A DNA stretch of 35,198 nucleotides from a virus. Position numbers and translations under genes: made by a program. How positions within the stretch are numbered: the first letter of the stretch is position 1; every line of letters starts with the position of its first letter. This document shows positions 7,956 through 15,936 of this stretch, piece after piece. The stretch is taken from positions 1 to 35,198 of IMG/VR virus record IMGVR_UViG_3300032134_000010; one strand, written 5' to 3'. Under the pieces are notes generated by a model, which saw only the letters and a list, made by a program, of their open reading frames with translations, did not search any database and had not been told where the DNA came from.

Positions 7956-9371
7956 CTACCACGGCGCGGGGCCATGTTTTATCTCTCTAATTTGTGTTTT
8001 CTGTAACGCGTTGATAGCGTTTGTATCTTTTACAAATGTCATCATAGTCTCTAAAAATAATTCTATTTTCTTTCTAAATCCGGAGTCATCCATTTGTTTG
8101 TTCAATGCTGCGGTGATAACCTCTGAAGATTCTTCAACGGCGCCGGCTATCTTATTTATTAGCCCTTGTCCCATGGTGGCGGCCATCTCTTTCCCCACCG
8201 CCACTATTTGGCCTTGGGGTATACCGGCGACGCCCGCGCCCACTGCCATAGCTTCGTTGCCGCTCATTCCAAAGGTTGCGCTTTTCATTTGTCCCACCCC
8301 AGTCATCCGTTGCGCTAGAGTCCTTTCTTGTGCAATGCCCATGGGCCCGGGCACACCACTGCCCGCTAATTGATTTGCATCAAAGTTGATCAGCTTTCTA
8401 ACTTCTGTCGGACCGAAGCCCGCGGCGGTGAAGGCGTTCATATAAGCACGCTGAACGCGTGGGGCGGCGCTCTTCAGCCTAGGCGCCACTTTCTGAATGG
8501 ATTGAACAATGTAATTCATTCTTTCCGGGTAGTCCATCGCAGATGCCTTTACCGCGTCAAAGCTGCCGCCCAGCGAAGTAAGTACAGCGTTTAGTTGTGC
8601 GCCGGTCTGTTGGGCTGAGTCGAGATTCTCAAACTTACCCATGATGCCGTGCAGCTTGCCCATTTCCATTCCCATAGCTCGGGCGCGCCTCTGGAACATA
8701 AAGGCATTCTTTTGGGCGGCGGCATTGTCTAAATTATCATGAAACAGGTGCATGTTGGCAGCCATGTCCTTAAAAATTCGATTAACATCCTGTCCGGTGT
8801 TGACAGCAAAATTGGTCATTGTTCTTCCGAATGTCGTTATTTCTCTTGTTGACATTCCCATGGTAGTATCAAAGTCATTTATCAACCCTGTTGAAGTCTC
8901 GATCTGAACGCCCATTCGTTCCCACATCATGGTCTGCTTAACTAATTGCCCTTGGGTCTTTTCAAACCCTTTCCGCACTTTGCTGTTCAACACAGTTGAT
9001 AAGGTGTTGAATCGATCTGTGGTCTGTTGTAAATTAAAACCCAAGTCTCTAACTTGGGTGCTATATTTAACTATTTGATTAAGTGCATCGGACTGCGCCT
9101 TGGTGTTGTTGGCAAACGCGGCGTTGCTTTTTGAAAGTCCGACATTTAACTGATCAATATATTCTACAAAACTTACCGCTTTTTTTGGTGCGCTAGTGCC
9201 GGTTTTATCCGACTTCTTGCCGCTGGCGATTGTTTTTTCTAGTCTAGCTACTGCCCTAGCTGCCTTGGTCCTTTCGCCACCGCTAAGACCGGACAAGAGC
9301 GACTTGGCTTTGGAGAGCGAGCCGTCTGCAATCGCCTGAAGAAATTGATTATATTCCGCCGATGCTGCCAT
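7956..9371 (-). CDS. Tail tape measure protein
   Basis: 471 aa, almost entirely Ala/Gln/Asn-rich helix with no signal peptide. The segment from about residue 170 (MSTREITTFGRTMTNFAVNT) through a QTGAQLNAVLTSLGG motif is like tape measure proteins of marine T4-like phages. The tape measure spans the tube lumen, sets tail length and exits at infection. At roughly 0.15 nm per residue it would give a tail near 70 nm, shorter than T4. It directly follows the G/GT-type chaperone genes, the classic order in tailed phages, and precedes baseplate genes. The ATG (9371) follows a GGGGG-containing site. T4 gp29 is 590 aa, so this one is somewhat short. Confidence 0.65.
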   Translation of the reverse strand: MAASAEYNQFLQAIADGSLSKAKSLLSGLSGGERTKAARAVARLEKTIASGKKSDKTGTSAPKKAVSFVEYIDQLNVGLSKSNAAFANNTKAQSDALNQIVKYSTQVRDLGFNLQQTTDRFNTLSTVLNSKVRKGFEKTQGQLVKQTMMWERMGVQIETSTGLINDFDTTMGMSTREITTFGRTMTNFAVNTGQDVNRIFKDMAANMHLFHDNLDNAAAQKNAFMFQRRARAMGMEMGKLHGIMGKFENLDSAQQTGAQLNAVLTSLGGSFDAVKASAMDYPERMNYIVQSIQKVAPRLKSAAPRVQRAYMNAFTAAGFGPTEVRKLINFDANQLAGSGVPGPMGIAQERTLAQRMTGVGQMKSATFGMSGNEAMAVGAGVAGIPQGQIVAVGKEMAATMGQGLINKIAGAVEESSEVITAALNKQMDDSGFRKKIELFLETMMTFVKDTNAINALQKTQIREIKHGPAPW

Positions 9372-9391
9372 TTAATCTTACCCCCTGCCCT

Positions 9392-9400
9392 ATAAATAGT
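9392..9400 (-). promoter_or_regulatory. Intergenic ACTATTTAT motif upstream of tape measure
   Basis: The 9-mer ACTATTTAT on the coding strand starts 29 bases and ends 21 bases upstream of the tape measure ATG. Exact copies lie in other intergenic gaps before structural genes (17544, 18493, 21356), with a near copy at 14528. It is a candidate late promoter or processing signal; no function is proven. Confidence 0.3.
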
Positions 9401-9414
9401 TTTCAACAGTAAAA

Positions 9415-9582
9415 TTAACTTTCGTCTTTCACCGAGTCTTCAAAGAACTTTATCATGCGTTGAAAAAACCAGTCACGTAGCTTAATTGGAAGAGCGTAAA
9501 GTTCAAAGAAGTTCCAATTGCCCTTTTGCTTCATATAAAAGAACAATTCATATACGCTGTCAATATACTTACTCGTCAGGCC
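9415..9582 (-). CDS. T extension of G/GT tail chaperone, reached by frameshift
   Basis: This 55-aa reading frame continues from GGC at 9582 to the TAA at 9415. It lacks a convincing start and ribosome site of its own: the open frame extends back inside the upstream gene. Its sequence (YELFFYMKQKGNWNFFELYALPIKLRDWFF, of which only the pattern matters) resembles the T domain of tail assembly chaperones, an aromatic helix followed by a MP/LP-x-x-LR-x-F/W motif. A +1 (or -2) shift at the run of seven T (9589-9583) would fuse it to the first 266 residues of the upstream product and give a 321-aa protein. The tape measure gene follows directly, the classical G-GT-H order. Independent translation from an internal start is the alternative. 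Confidence 0.6.
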   Translation of the reverse strand, partial: GLTSKYIDSVYELFFYMKQKGNWNFFELYALPIKLRDWFFQRMIKFFEDSVKDES

Positions 9583-10381
9583 AAAAAAAGTCTGCCAAGA
9601 CAGGCACGACCCCCTTGTTTTCATATTCACAGTTTGTGCACACAACTTCATACACAAAATCAATATCTGGTACAATTTGAGAATATTTTCTTTTCAAAAA
9701 TAAAGAATCAGCAATTGGTAGTTTTGAAACAAGGTCATTTATGACCAAGATGTTTTCGGCGCCATTTACTGAAACTATCAGTTGGCGTAAGCGATCGGAA
9801 GCTAAAGTTTCTGGCAAGTTGTGTTGCGCTTTTTGTTTGGCTCTTGTTTCTATTTCTTCTTCATCTTCGCTGGTTAAAAACTTAAGCTCTATGTTTGCTT
9901 GGGTTTTTGGTAATTTGATAATAAACGTACCCCGATCGGTGAACTCTACATCCTCTTGGTTGTTCTCTTTTATCCCAACGGCGTCTAAATCGACTGCATG
10001 CTTATTGGGGTGATCACATATCGCACACGATATTTGGATTTTATACTCTGGACCATAAGCGTTTTTTCTAGCATTTATTAAAATAGCGCTTTTGTCGCCC
10101 GGCAATAGAGTATCTGCTTTTACACTCTTTAGAAGTAAGCTCTCAACGAGTTTATCTATAACCTTGCCCTGTTTTGCATATGCCGTAGACACCAATATGT
10201 CCTCTTCCTTTGTCGTCATGAATCCAACTTCAACCTCTTCAACTTTGTGAAGTGGGTGTTCTTTGGAATAAAACTTTCCAGCAGATGGTAGTTTTACTAT
10301 GTCGGTTGGTGGTGTATATTGATGATTTACTTGTGCGGCGGGGTCTGGCGTGTTTTGTTTAAGTCTGTCTTGGTTTCTCAT
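9569..10381 (-). CDS. gp26/T4_baseplate-type tail assembly chaperone (G form)
   Basis: 270 aa. The opening IVKLPSAGKFY and the EVGFMTTKEEDIL motif near residue 50 are typical of the phage T4 baseplate/gp26-gp51 family, with a KxxxKLVESLL helix after it. Two CxxC pairs (Cys119/122 and Cys248/251) probably bind one zinc ion. The second pair lies just before the slippery run, so it would be kept in both the short product and the frameshift fusion. In this family the protein is a chaperone or hub-assembly factor; by analogy with lambda gpG it may coat the tape measure. The start ATG (10381) has a GAGGAG site. It lies between the tube genes and the tape measure gene. Confidence 0.65.
   Translation of the reverse strand: MRNQDRLKQNTPDPAAQVNHQYTPPTDIVKLPSAGKFYSKEHPLHKVEEVEVGFMTTKEEDILVSTAYAKQGKVIDKLVESLLLKSVKADTLLPGDKSAILINARKNAYGPEYKIQISCAICDHPNKHAVDLDAVGIKENNQEDVEFTDRGTFIIKLPKTQANIELKFLTSEDEEEIETRAKQKAQHNLPETLASDRLRQLIVSVNGAENILVINDLVSKLPIADSLFLKRKYSQIVPDIDFVYEVVCTNCEYENKGVVPVLADFFWPDE
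9583..9589 (-). other. Putative +1/-2 frameshift site (T7 run)
   Basis: On the coding strand the zero-frame reads GAC TTT TTT TGG CCT GAC GAG TAA, with the stop 18 bases after the run. The downstream frame GGC CTG ACG begins one base later. Slippage on the T7 run would join the two frames and yield a longer C-terminus with a tail-chaperone T-like motif. Confidence 0.5.
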
Positions 10382-10390
10382 TATCTCCTC

Positions 10391-10933
10391 TTATTTTTTA
10401 TGATATATTAACTCTGCCCAATCATATGATACCGTAATTCCAATTCCTGTTAAGTCCTGAGAGTTATAATTTACTTCACTAAATTTTGCATCAGTCACGA
10501 AAGCACCGTGTAATTTCCACTCTTCGTACATTTCCCCTTCTGGTGTTAGCATTTGAATGGAGACTCTTCCTAGGGAAGTCATCAGATCTTTTTTACTAAG
10601 ATCTTTTAAAGCGGTTTCATCTATATTATCCGGGTAATCATATGCCCTATCTAATAGTTTCCCCATTGTAAGGGCCGCGATAGTTTCTTTTACGTCTCTA
10701 GAGAATATCTCTCTTATTGTAAAGTTTATTGGACTCCATTTAATTTCCGTTGGGTGATTAAAATAATGATTTAATAGTTTGTATGGCGCTGTGGATATCG
10801 TGTATGATGGACGAGATACATTGCTTATATAGGCTACAGGGAAATCATTTATTCTTAAATAAAATCTAAATGATTGTTGAGCCTGTGTCTCAATTAATCG
10901 GTCGTTGGTTAGCATCCTATTAGTAATTATCAC
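10391..10933 (-). CDS. Tail tube protein paralogue 2 (gp19-like)
   Basis: 180 aa from a GTG start that overlaps the TGA of the upstream tube gene (GTGA); an ATG at 10915 is an alternative start. It has the gp19-type layout: FRFYLRINDFPVAYISNVSRPSY near the N-terminus, a central helix segment, and a C-terminal GITVSYDWAEL strand. The same elements occur in the neighbouring paralogue (FKFILTFGDIPAWVVKTAGRPN ... TVTLTFDYA). Two tube-fold genes in tandem suggest one forms the main tube and the other a specialised ring, for example at the baseplate or neck. Which is which is not visible in the sequence. Confidence 0.65.
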   Translation of the reverse strand: MIITNRMLTNDRLIETQAQQSFRFYLRINDFPVAYISNVSRPSYTISTAPYKLLNHYFNHPTEIKWSPINFTIREIFSRDVKETIAALTMGKLLDRAYDYPDNIDETALKDLSKKDLMTSLGRVSIQMLTPEGEMYEEWKLHGAFVTDAKFSEVNYNSQDLTGIGITVSYDWAELIYHKK

Positions 10934-11478
10934 TCAGCGGAAAAAACTTCGTGGCTGGCGTAATCAAATGTTAGCGTAACTGTAATGCTCATTAAATCTT
11001 CGCTGTCATATCCAACATCATCGTAGTTGACTTCCTTGACCCAAGCGTTCTTTAAAGTCCACTTTTCAACGTCGCGGCCACTTGAATCGATCGTCTTGAT
11101 GGCAATATCGCCCTTGGTCGCGTCGATCGATTTAAGCTTAGAAGGGCTTATTTTCCAACCTTGGTTGTCCATCGTCCATTCTGATGGAGCAACGTAGCCG
11201 GCGTCTTTAAACATTTTAAACATTACAGAAGCAACATCTGGGTCGATGGGATCAACAAGTACAATTTGTATATCGCTGTATTGAACTCTGCCCGGGAATT
11301 TAAACTCGTGTGCTAAAAACTGATGCGTGGCACCGGCTGTTAGAGTCAAGTTTGGCCGGCCGGCGGTCTTGACAACCCAAGCTGGAATATCGCCAAAGGT
11401 CAGAATAAATTTAAATTTACGCTTTGGCTCAATATTTGGCGTTTGCCACTGGGGTAACGGTGTTGCTTGTTTTGGCAT
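10930..11478 (-). CDS. 19: Tail tube protein (gp19-like)
   Basis: 182 aa, close to T4 gp19 (163 aa). The N-terminal strand pattern KFKFILTFGDIPAWVVKTAGRP and the C-terminal GYDSEDLMSITVTLTFDYA match the tube-protein fold, whose hexamers stack inside the sheath. The start ATG (11478) has an AGGAG site and an intergenic motif (TAATTACT) about 22 bases upstream. It directly follows the sheath gene, as gene 19 follows gene 18 in T4, so this copy is the more likely main tube protein. The second paralogue overlaps its end. Confidence 0.75.
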   Translation of the reverse strand: MPKQATPLPQWQTPNIEPKRKFKFILTFGDIPAWVVKTAGRPNLTLTAGATHQFLAHEFKFPGRVQYSDIQIVLVDPIDPDVASVMFKMFKDAGYVAPSEWTMDNQGWKISPSKLKSIDATKGDIAIKTIDSSGRDVEKWTLKNAWVKEVNYDDVGYDSEDLMSITVTLTFDYASHEVFSAE

Positions 11479-11500
11479 CTACTTTTCTCCTAATACTCCT

Positions 11501-11508
11501 AGTAATTA
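11501..11508 (-). promoter_or_regulatory. Intergenic TAATTACT motif upstream of tube gene
   Basis: The octamer TAATTACT (coding strand) lies about 22 bases before the tube start. The same octamer lies before the gp13-like gene (17210-17217), before the second tube gene (10922-10929) and before the scaffold gene (21362-21369). It may be part of a late promoter or only part of a shared leader. Confidence 0.25.
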
Positions 11509-11511
11509 GTG

Positions 11512-14496
11512 TTAATCCTCAAATGCTGCTCCGGTATTTGTGACAATAAAGTCAACAGCAATAAATTCAATTGCTCTGGCCGGCTTTAAGAATACCTTTG
11601 CATACATAACGTTGCGATCAATTAGATCGTCCGTCGTGGTGGTTTTATCCAGTATTAACTTATAATCAGTCAGGCCGAAGCGAGCTTTAACGTCTGCTAA
11701 GAACGGCTCTGCTCTGCCTATGAATCTATCCCACGTCTCTTGTACGTTTGGCTCAAACAAAATGTCTGAAGCTATTCTGGCAATTCCCTTCTTAACATAC
11801 AGCAACAACCTGCGAACGTTAATTCTGTCTAAAGCGCTTCTTGTGATCTGAAGCGTTTTCTGCCCAAAAATCACAATACCTTCATTCGGGAAGGAAGCAA
11901 TTGGGTTAATATTTGCATCATAAAGAGTATCTCTCTCTTTTGAAGTCAACTTTTGAGTTACGTTAATCACCGGCAGGCCGGCGACTCCACTTGATAGGCC
12001 ACCTCTGTTAAAGCCGGCTGGTGCGAACCATGGGGCGCGGACGCGATCAGTATACGACATTGCGCCGATCGCAGCTACAGAAGGGGGCATAAAAACGACG
12101 TTGCCGTTAATTGTGTCTCTGATCTGTACCCAAGGGTAGTATGCACAAGCATAGCTTGAATTTAAGCCACGCGCTTTGAGGGCATCGACCGTTGTAGTAA
12201 CCGCGCCATAGGCTTTGGCCGTACCATCTTCCTCTGGTGTAAAGTCACCCTTGAGGTCGATTACAGCAAGGGCGTCCGCTCTAGATTCGACAGTCTCAAT
12301 TATGTGAGTAGTTAACCCTTCGTGGTACAGCCCGGGCATTGACATTAAGTTATAATCAGCAAACTCTGGGTCTCTACAGATGTCTATGGCCTCTTTTGTA
12401 CTATTAAAGGCATAATTAGAAAGCTCTGTTTTGTCTTCGAGTCCCGAACTTCTAAACTGATCCTTTTCCGTTATATCTAAGCCGTCCGAGCCTCCATATA
12501 ATAGAGCGGTGAATGAATAAATCTCTTTATCCAAGATGTCCTTATATGAGCCTCCTGAACTGGTGCTATTAAGAGCCTTGCCGGCGTTTCTGGAGCCCGG
12601 TACCCAATAATAATCGCCGGCCGATGCAGTGATACTAGCCGAGGAAACAATCTCATCAAGTGAAAAAGCCCATGAGTGTTCTGTAAAGTTAGTCTCTGCA
12701 GTAAACTGATTTAAACCACTGGCCTTATTCTTAACAAGATCAACGATATCATTGTTGAATCTGCCATTTGCTTTTGTCTTTCCGGTGTAGGCACCGAAGT
12801 AAGCGTCTTTATTGTTTGAAAGGCCATCTTGTGAAGCGGATATGCGCGCAGGAACTCGTGGGAACAAGAACTTCATCTGCTTCTTAAATGAGCCCGAAAC
12901 AGAACCCGAATCGGCGTGTTTAAGTAGGCCGGTGTAAGCGTGTGGTCTTGCAATGGTCGTGGAACCAATAACCGGACTGGCTGTTGCTGCAACGCCAAAA
13001 GAGGCTGACCAACTGCCAGTAACGAACGGGCTCAATTCAACCGCCTTATATTTAATCGGTCCAAAAGTGCCAAAAGGTAGGTTTTCCGCGTTAGTTGAGG
13101 CGTTAGAGCCCATCTTTATGCGAATATATTTAGAGTTGTTTGGCCATTCGCCCTGCGGCCTTAAGACTCTTTCAGTAGCATCAAACTTAACATACTGATC
13201 GCCAATTTTTCTGGCAACATAATTAACAGAATCTGGATTTAAATTACAATTGCTAAATCTTTCTAAAACAGTTAGTGATTTATCTGTATCTTTGAGCGAT
13301 CTAACTAGTACATCAAACTGCCCCCACTTATCAAAGTCGTCTTTTGAATATTTTATGTTTGTAATGGAAATTTTAATATTATTCTGAGCCCACTCGGCAT
13401 GATCAAGAGCAATGAACTTAAATAACTTTGTCATGTTAGCTGGAGCATAAGCAGCCTTCGCGCTGCCGCCACCCAAGTCTTGTGCAAAGAAATATCCCGT
13501 TTGAGGGTTGCCGTTAGCGTCTTCCTCTTGTGTATATGGGGTTTGTCTTGTGCCGTGCTCGCCAGAAGCGCCGCATTTAAGTCCTAAAATAACACCCATA
13601 TATTTTGCTGAATTGGGGGCTGCGTTGCCGTTGCTGCCAGTTACTTTTTCTACTGTTTCCACGGTCGAACCAGCAGACATAGTTAGATAGCTCGTGCCGG
13701 CAACTTGGTGTAAAAGAGTGTTCTCAAATGTTTCACCCAGCCAATATATTTGTGCGTCGGCGCCGGCAGTAATCGTGCTATTAGTCAGCGTGGGATTCGT
13801 GTTAAAAACTTTTCGAATATAATTTTTATGAGATGAACCCATATTAAAAGTAATTTTCTTTTCCGTCGAACCAGCCTTAATCATTGCCGTAAAATTACCA
13901 GCCGTGTCAGCTTGGATTAAGTTTGCCGTACCTGAAAGATTTGTTACTGTTCCTCCAGCCATATCAGTGCCGATTAATGCCATTGAACCTGAATCGACAT
14001 ACCAGATCGCTGCCAGCGAACCAGTCACTTTGCTGGCCGTGCGGCTGGCGCCGAAGCCGGGGCCGTTAAATATCCACAGGCCATAAGCGCCGCCACCATG
14101 ATTCTGAAATTTTCCGGATGTAGATAAGGTATTTGTCGTCTTCCAGCCGGCTTCGCCGCCGCTAGACTTGTTAAGGTGTTCTTTCCCAAGAAGCCTGACA
14201 ACATTAATGGTTGGTGAGTTTTTAAGCCACGCTTGGGCCGCGTAAGAGGCGTAAGTAGGCGCCAACTGATTATCGTCTCGCCATGGATCTGAACCTACAC
14301 CACCATGTTGGGGGGCGCCAAACACGTCAACAAAATCTGAAAAAGAATCAACCTGAACGGGCCTCATTGCTGGGCCTCTCAGCGTTCTACCAACAACTAG
14401 GGGGCCGATGTCTCTTGGCTCGCGGGGCAATTGAGAATTGTCTATTTCATTTAAGAAAATGCCCGGTGAAACAAATCTAAACTTCTTTGCACTCAT
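11512..14496 (-). CDS. 18: Tail sheath protein (gp18)
   Basis: 994 aa. The N-terminus (SPGIFLNEIDNS, then IGPLVVGRTLRGPAMRPV and a SFSDFVDVFG strand) and the C-terminus (RRLLLYVKKGIARI, FEPN, then ARAIEFIAVDFIVTNTG) are the conserved ends of contractile sheath proteins, which link neighbouring subunits by donated strands. Between them lies a long Ser/Thr/Gly/Ala-rich region, making it about 330 residues longer than T4 gp18 (659 aa), probably as surface-exposed insert domains. The region from about residue 700 with DPEFADYNLMSMPGL is also typical. The ATG at 14496 has a GGGAGA site. It lies between the neck genes and the tube genes, as in T4. Confidence 0.9.
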   Translation of the reverse strand: MSAKKFRFVSPGIFLNEIDNSQLPREPRDIGPLVVGRTLRGPAMRPVQVDSFSDFVDVFGAPQHGGVGSDPWRDDNQLAPTYASYAAQAWLKNSPTINVVRLLGKEHLNKSSGGEAGWKTTNTLSTSGKFQNHGGGAYGLWIFNGPGFGASRTASKVTGSLAAIWYVDSGSMALIGTDMAGGTVTNLSGTANLIQADTAGNFTAMIKAGSTEKKITFNMGSSHKNYIRKVFNTNPTLTNSTITAGADAQIYWLGETFENTLLHQVAGTSYLTMSAGSTVETVEKVTGSNGNAAPNSAKYMGVILGLKCGASGEHGTRQTPYTQEEDANGNPQTGYFFAQDLGGGSAKAAYAPANMTKLFKFIALDHAEWAQNNIKISITNIKYSKDDFDKWGQFDVLVRSLKDTDKSLTVLERFSNCNLNPDSVNYVARKIGDQYVKFDATERVLRPQGEWPNNSKYIRIKMGSNASTNAENLPFGTFGPIKYKAVELSPFVTGSWSASFGVAATASPVIGSTTIARPHAYTGLLKHADSGSVSGSFKKQMKFLFPRVPARISASQDGLSNNKDAYFGAYTGKTKANGRFNNDIVDLVKNKASGLNQFTAETNFTEHSWAFSLDEIVSSASITASAGDYYWVPGSRNAGKALNSTSSGGSYKDILDKEIYSFTALLYGGSDGLDITEKDQFRSSGLEDKTELSNYAFNSTKEAIDICRDPEFADYNLMSMPGLYHEGLTTHIIETVESRADALAVIDLKGDFTPEEDGTAKAYGAVTTTVDALKARGLNSSYACAYYPWVQIRDTINGNVVFMPPSVAAIGAMSYTDRVRAPWFAPAGFNRGGLSSGVAGLPVINVTQKLTSKERDTLYDANINPIASFPNEGIVIFGQKTLQITRSALDRINVRRLLLYVKKGIARIASDILFEPNVQETWDRFIGRAEPFLADVKARFGLTDYKLILDKTTTTDDLIDRNVMYAKVFLKPARAIEFIAVDFIVTNTGAAFED

Positions 14497-14527
14497 ACTT
14501 GTAATTCTCCCGTACTCTTATACATAG

Positions 14528-14540
14528 TAAATAGTAATTT
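14528..14540 (-). promoter_or_regulatory. Intergenic AATTACTATTTA motif upstream of sheath gene
   Basis: The coding strand reads AAATTACTATTTA in the 60-base gap before the sheath gene, its 3' edge 32 bases from the ATG. It combines the two recurrent intergenic pieces AATTACT and ACTATTTA seen before the scaffold gene. A late promoter role is inference. Confidence 0.3.
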
Positions 14541-14556
14541 CAAACTCAAAACCCCC

Positions 14557-15444
14557 CTAGTTATCAAATGGGAAAGGCTCTTTGTGTCGAGGGCGCAGTG
14601 GTTCCTTGTCTTTATTGTCATCGATACCGTACTCATTGATATCGCCAAGAACAACCCTTTCGCGCTGAAATTTGAGTTCTACGGCATTTTCACGTATCAC
14701 CATTTTTGGAGTCTCTTGATTCTTTCCTGAACCCAAAATGAAGCCCAGCACTTTTAATGTTACTGTTGTTTCATATTTCTTTTCCTCTTCAGAAAGATTT
14801 GAAACGTTATTATCTGAAGGGTAGTTATCTTCAATAAAAGCTTCATATGAATAGCCATCTTTTTCTAAAATGAATTGATTGATACCACCGGCAAGGACCA
14901 TAAATGGCTGCATTATCTCATTCATCTGTTGCTGATAGTCCGTTCTAATGTTGATTGTATATGATAAATCATAATAAACCGGCATGGGCGCGGTTATTGT
15001 TTGATAAACAACTTTTTGATTTGGAATTTTTTTCCCAAACGAGTCTTTCCATGGAAAATTATTTTGTCCATATATATCGATGCTATCTGCGTTTCTAAAG
15101 TTCTTCGTTTTTTCCTGATTTATTCTCTTATGGATTCTATACGAACCTTTTCTATAATCGCGCACTGGAAAAACGTTGCCGGGAATAGGTCGTGAAGCAA
15201 CTGCGGTCTTACCTACTGAAGTCCTCTCTACAGATATCATTGGAAAGATCAGTGCGTCAGCGCCGTTCGTTCTGCGACGTTCTCTCTGGGCCGCACGCTC
15301 TGCGGTGAGCCACATAACATGAACTTTTTTCCACCCTTGGTTTGTAGTTGAGTAAATGTCTAAAATCTTATCAATCCAGTTAAAAACTGCCGAGTCGATA
15401 GTTTCAAAGTTCGATGGCTTAAGTGTTTTTACTTTATGAGGCAT
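14557..15444 (-). CDS. gp15-like tail terminator/sheath stabiliser
   Basis: 295 aa (T4 gp15 is 272 aa). The segment MPVYYDLSYTINIRTDYQQQMNEIMQPF in the middle is the main family feature: a strand followed by a helix of the kind found in gp15-type tail terminators, which cap the tube and sheath and join the tail to the neck. A C-terminal charged tail rich in Lys, Asp and Pro follows. The start overlaps the end of the gp14-like gene by 11 bases. The order gp13, gp14, gp15, then sheath matches T4 except that the terminase is elsewhere. The exact homology is by pattern and position. Confidence 0.6.
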   Translation of the reverse strand: MPHKVKTLKPSNFETIDSAVFNWIDKILDIYSTTNQGWKKVHVMWLTAERAAQRERRRTNGADALIFPMISVERTSVGKTAVASRPIPGNVFPVRDYRKGSYRIHKRINQEKTKNFRNADSIDIYGQNNFPWKDSFGKKIPNQKVVYQTITAPMPVYYDLSYTINIRTDYQQQMNEIMQPFMVLAGGINQFILEKDGYSYEAFIEDNYPSDNNVSNLSEEEKKYETTVTLKVLGFILGSGKNQETPKMVIRENAVELKFQRERVVLGDINEYGIDDNKDKEPLRPRHKEPFPFDN

Positions 15445-15931
15445 TGAATTTTCCCTTCCTTGCTCTTATACACTTTGCAGCAATTTCATACTTCGTATCA
15501 GACTGGCCGAACAGCTGGTGTGGCTGATCTAGTGCGACTATCTCATAATAAATCGTGCCATATAAAATAAAGTCACCTTCTCTAACAAAAAGATCTTGAT
15601 CTTCTGTTAGTCTTCTTTTGTGAAAGTGTACAGTAACCGATGACTTTTTGTCGATACCAAACTTACCAGTTTCCGTAGTTATGCCTTCCCACGCTATCAG
15701 TGCATATACTCTAACCGGTGGCAAAAATGTTTTTTCAATAGCCTCGCCATACACCTCGTGATAATTTGTGTATTTTGCGCTGATCGGATAATACAAAATA
15801 GTTTGGCCTACGACCCTTTCAACCACCTCGTTGCTTATTTGTTTAATGAGATCTTTCTCTTTTTTACCAACAAATAACGGCGGCGGTGGTGCGGCCGGTT
15901 GTGACCAATTGTCTTTTTTTTCATTCGCCAT
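15434..15931 (-). CDS. gp14-like neck/head-closure protein
   Basis: 165 aa, shorter than T4 gp14 (256 aa). A Pro-rich stretch near residue 15 is followed by a helix (EKDLIKQISNEVVERVVGQTILYYPI), then YTNYHEVYGEA, the kind of helix-strand-YGE pattern found in neck proteins. The rest is mostly beta. In T4, gp13 and gp14 form the neck ring that closes the packaged head. It lies between gp13-like and gp15-like genes, overlapping the latter by 11 bases. The position supports the call more than the sequence does. Confidence 0.5.
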   Translation of the reverse strand: MANEKKDNWSQPAAPPPPLFVGKKEKDLIKQISNEVVERVVGQTILYYPISAKYTNYHEVYGEAIEKTFLPPVRVYALIAWEGITTETGKFGIDKKSSVTVHFHKRRLTEDQDLFVREGDFILYGTIYYEIVALDQPHQLFGQSDTKYEIAAKCIRARKGKFNAS

Positions 15932-15936
15932 CTAGT

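Noticed and set aside
9391-9398. TATAAATA on the plus strand as a T4 late promoter
   Set aside because: It points away from all genes; likewise the copy at 18492. They are kept only as the reverse of the ACTATTTAT motif.
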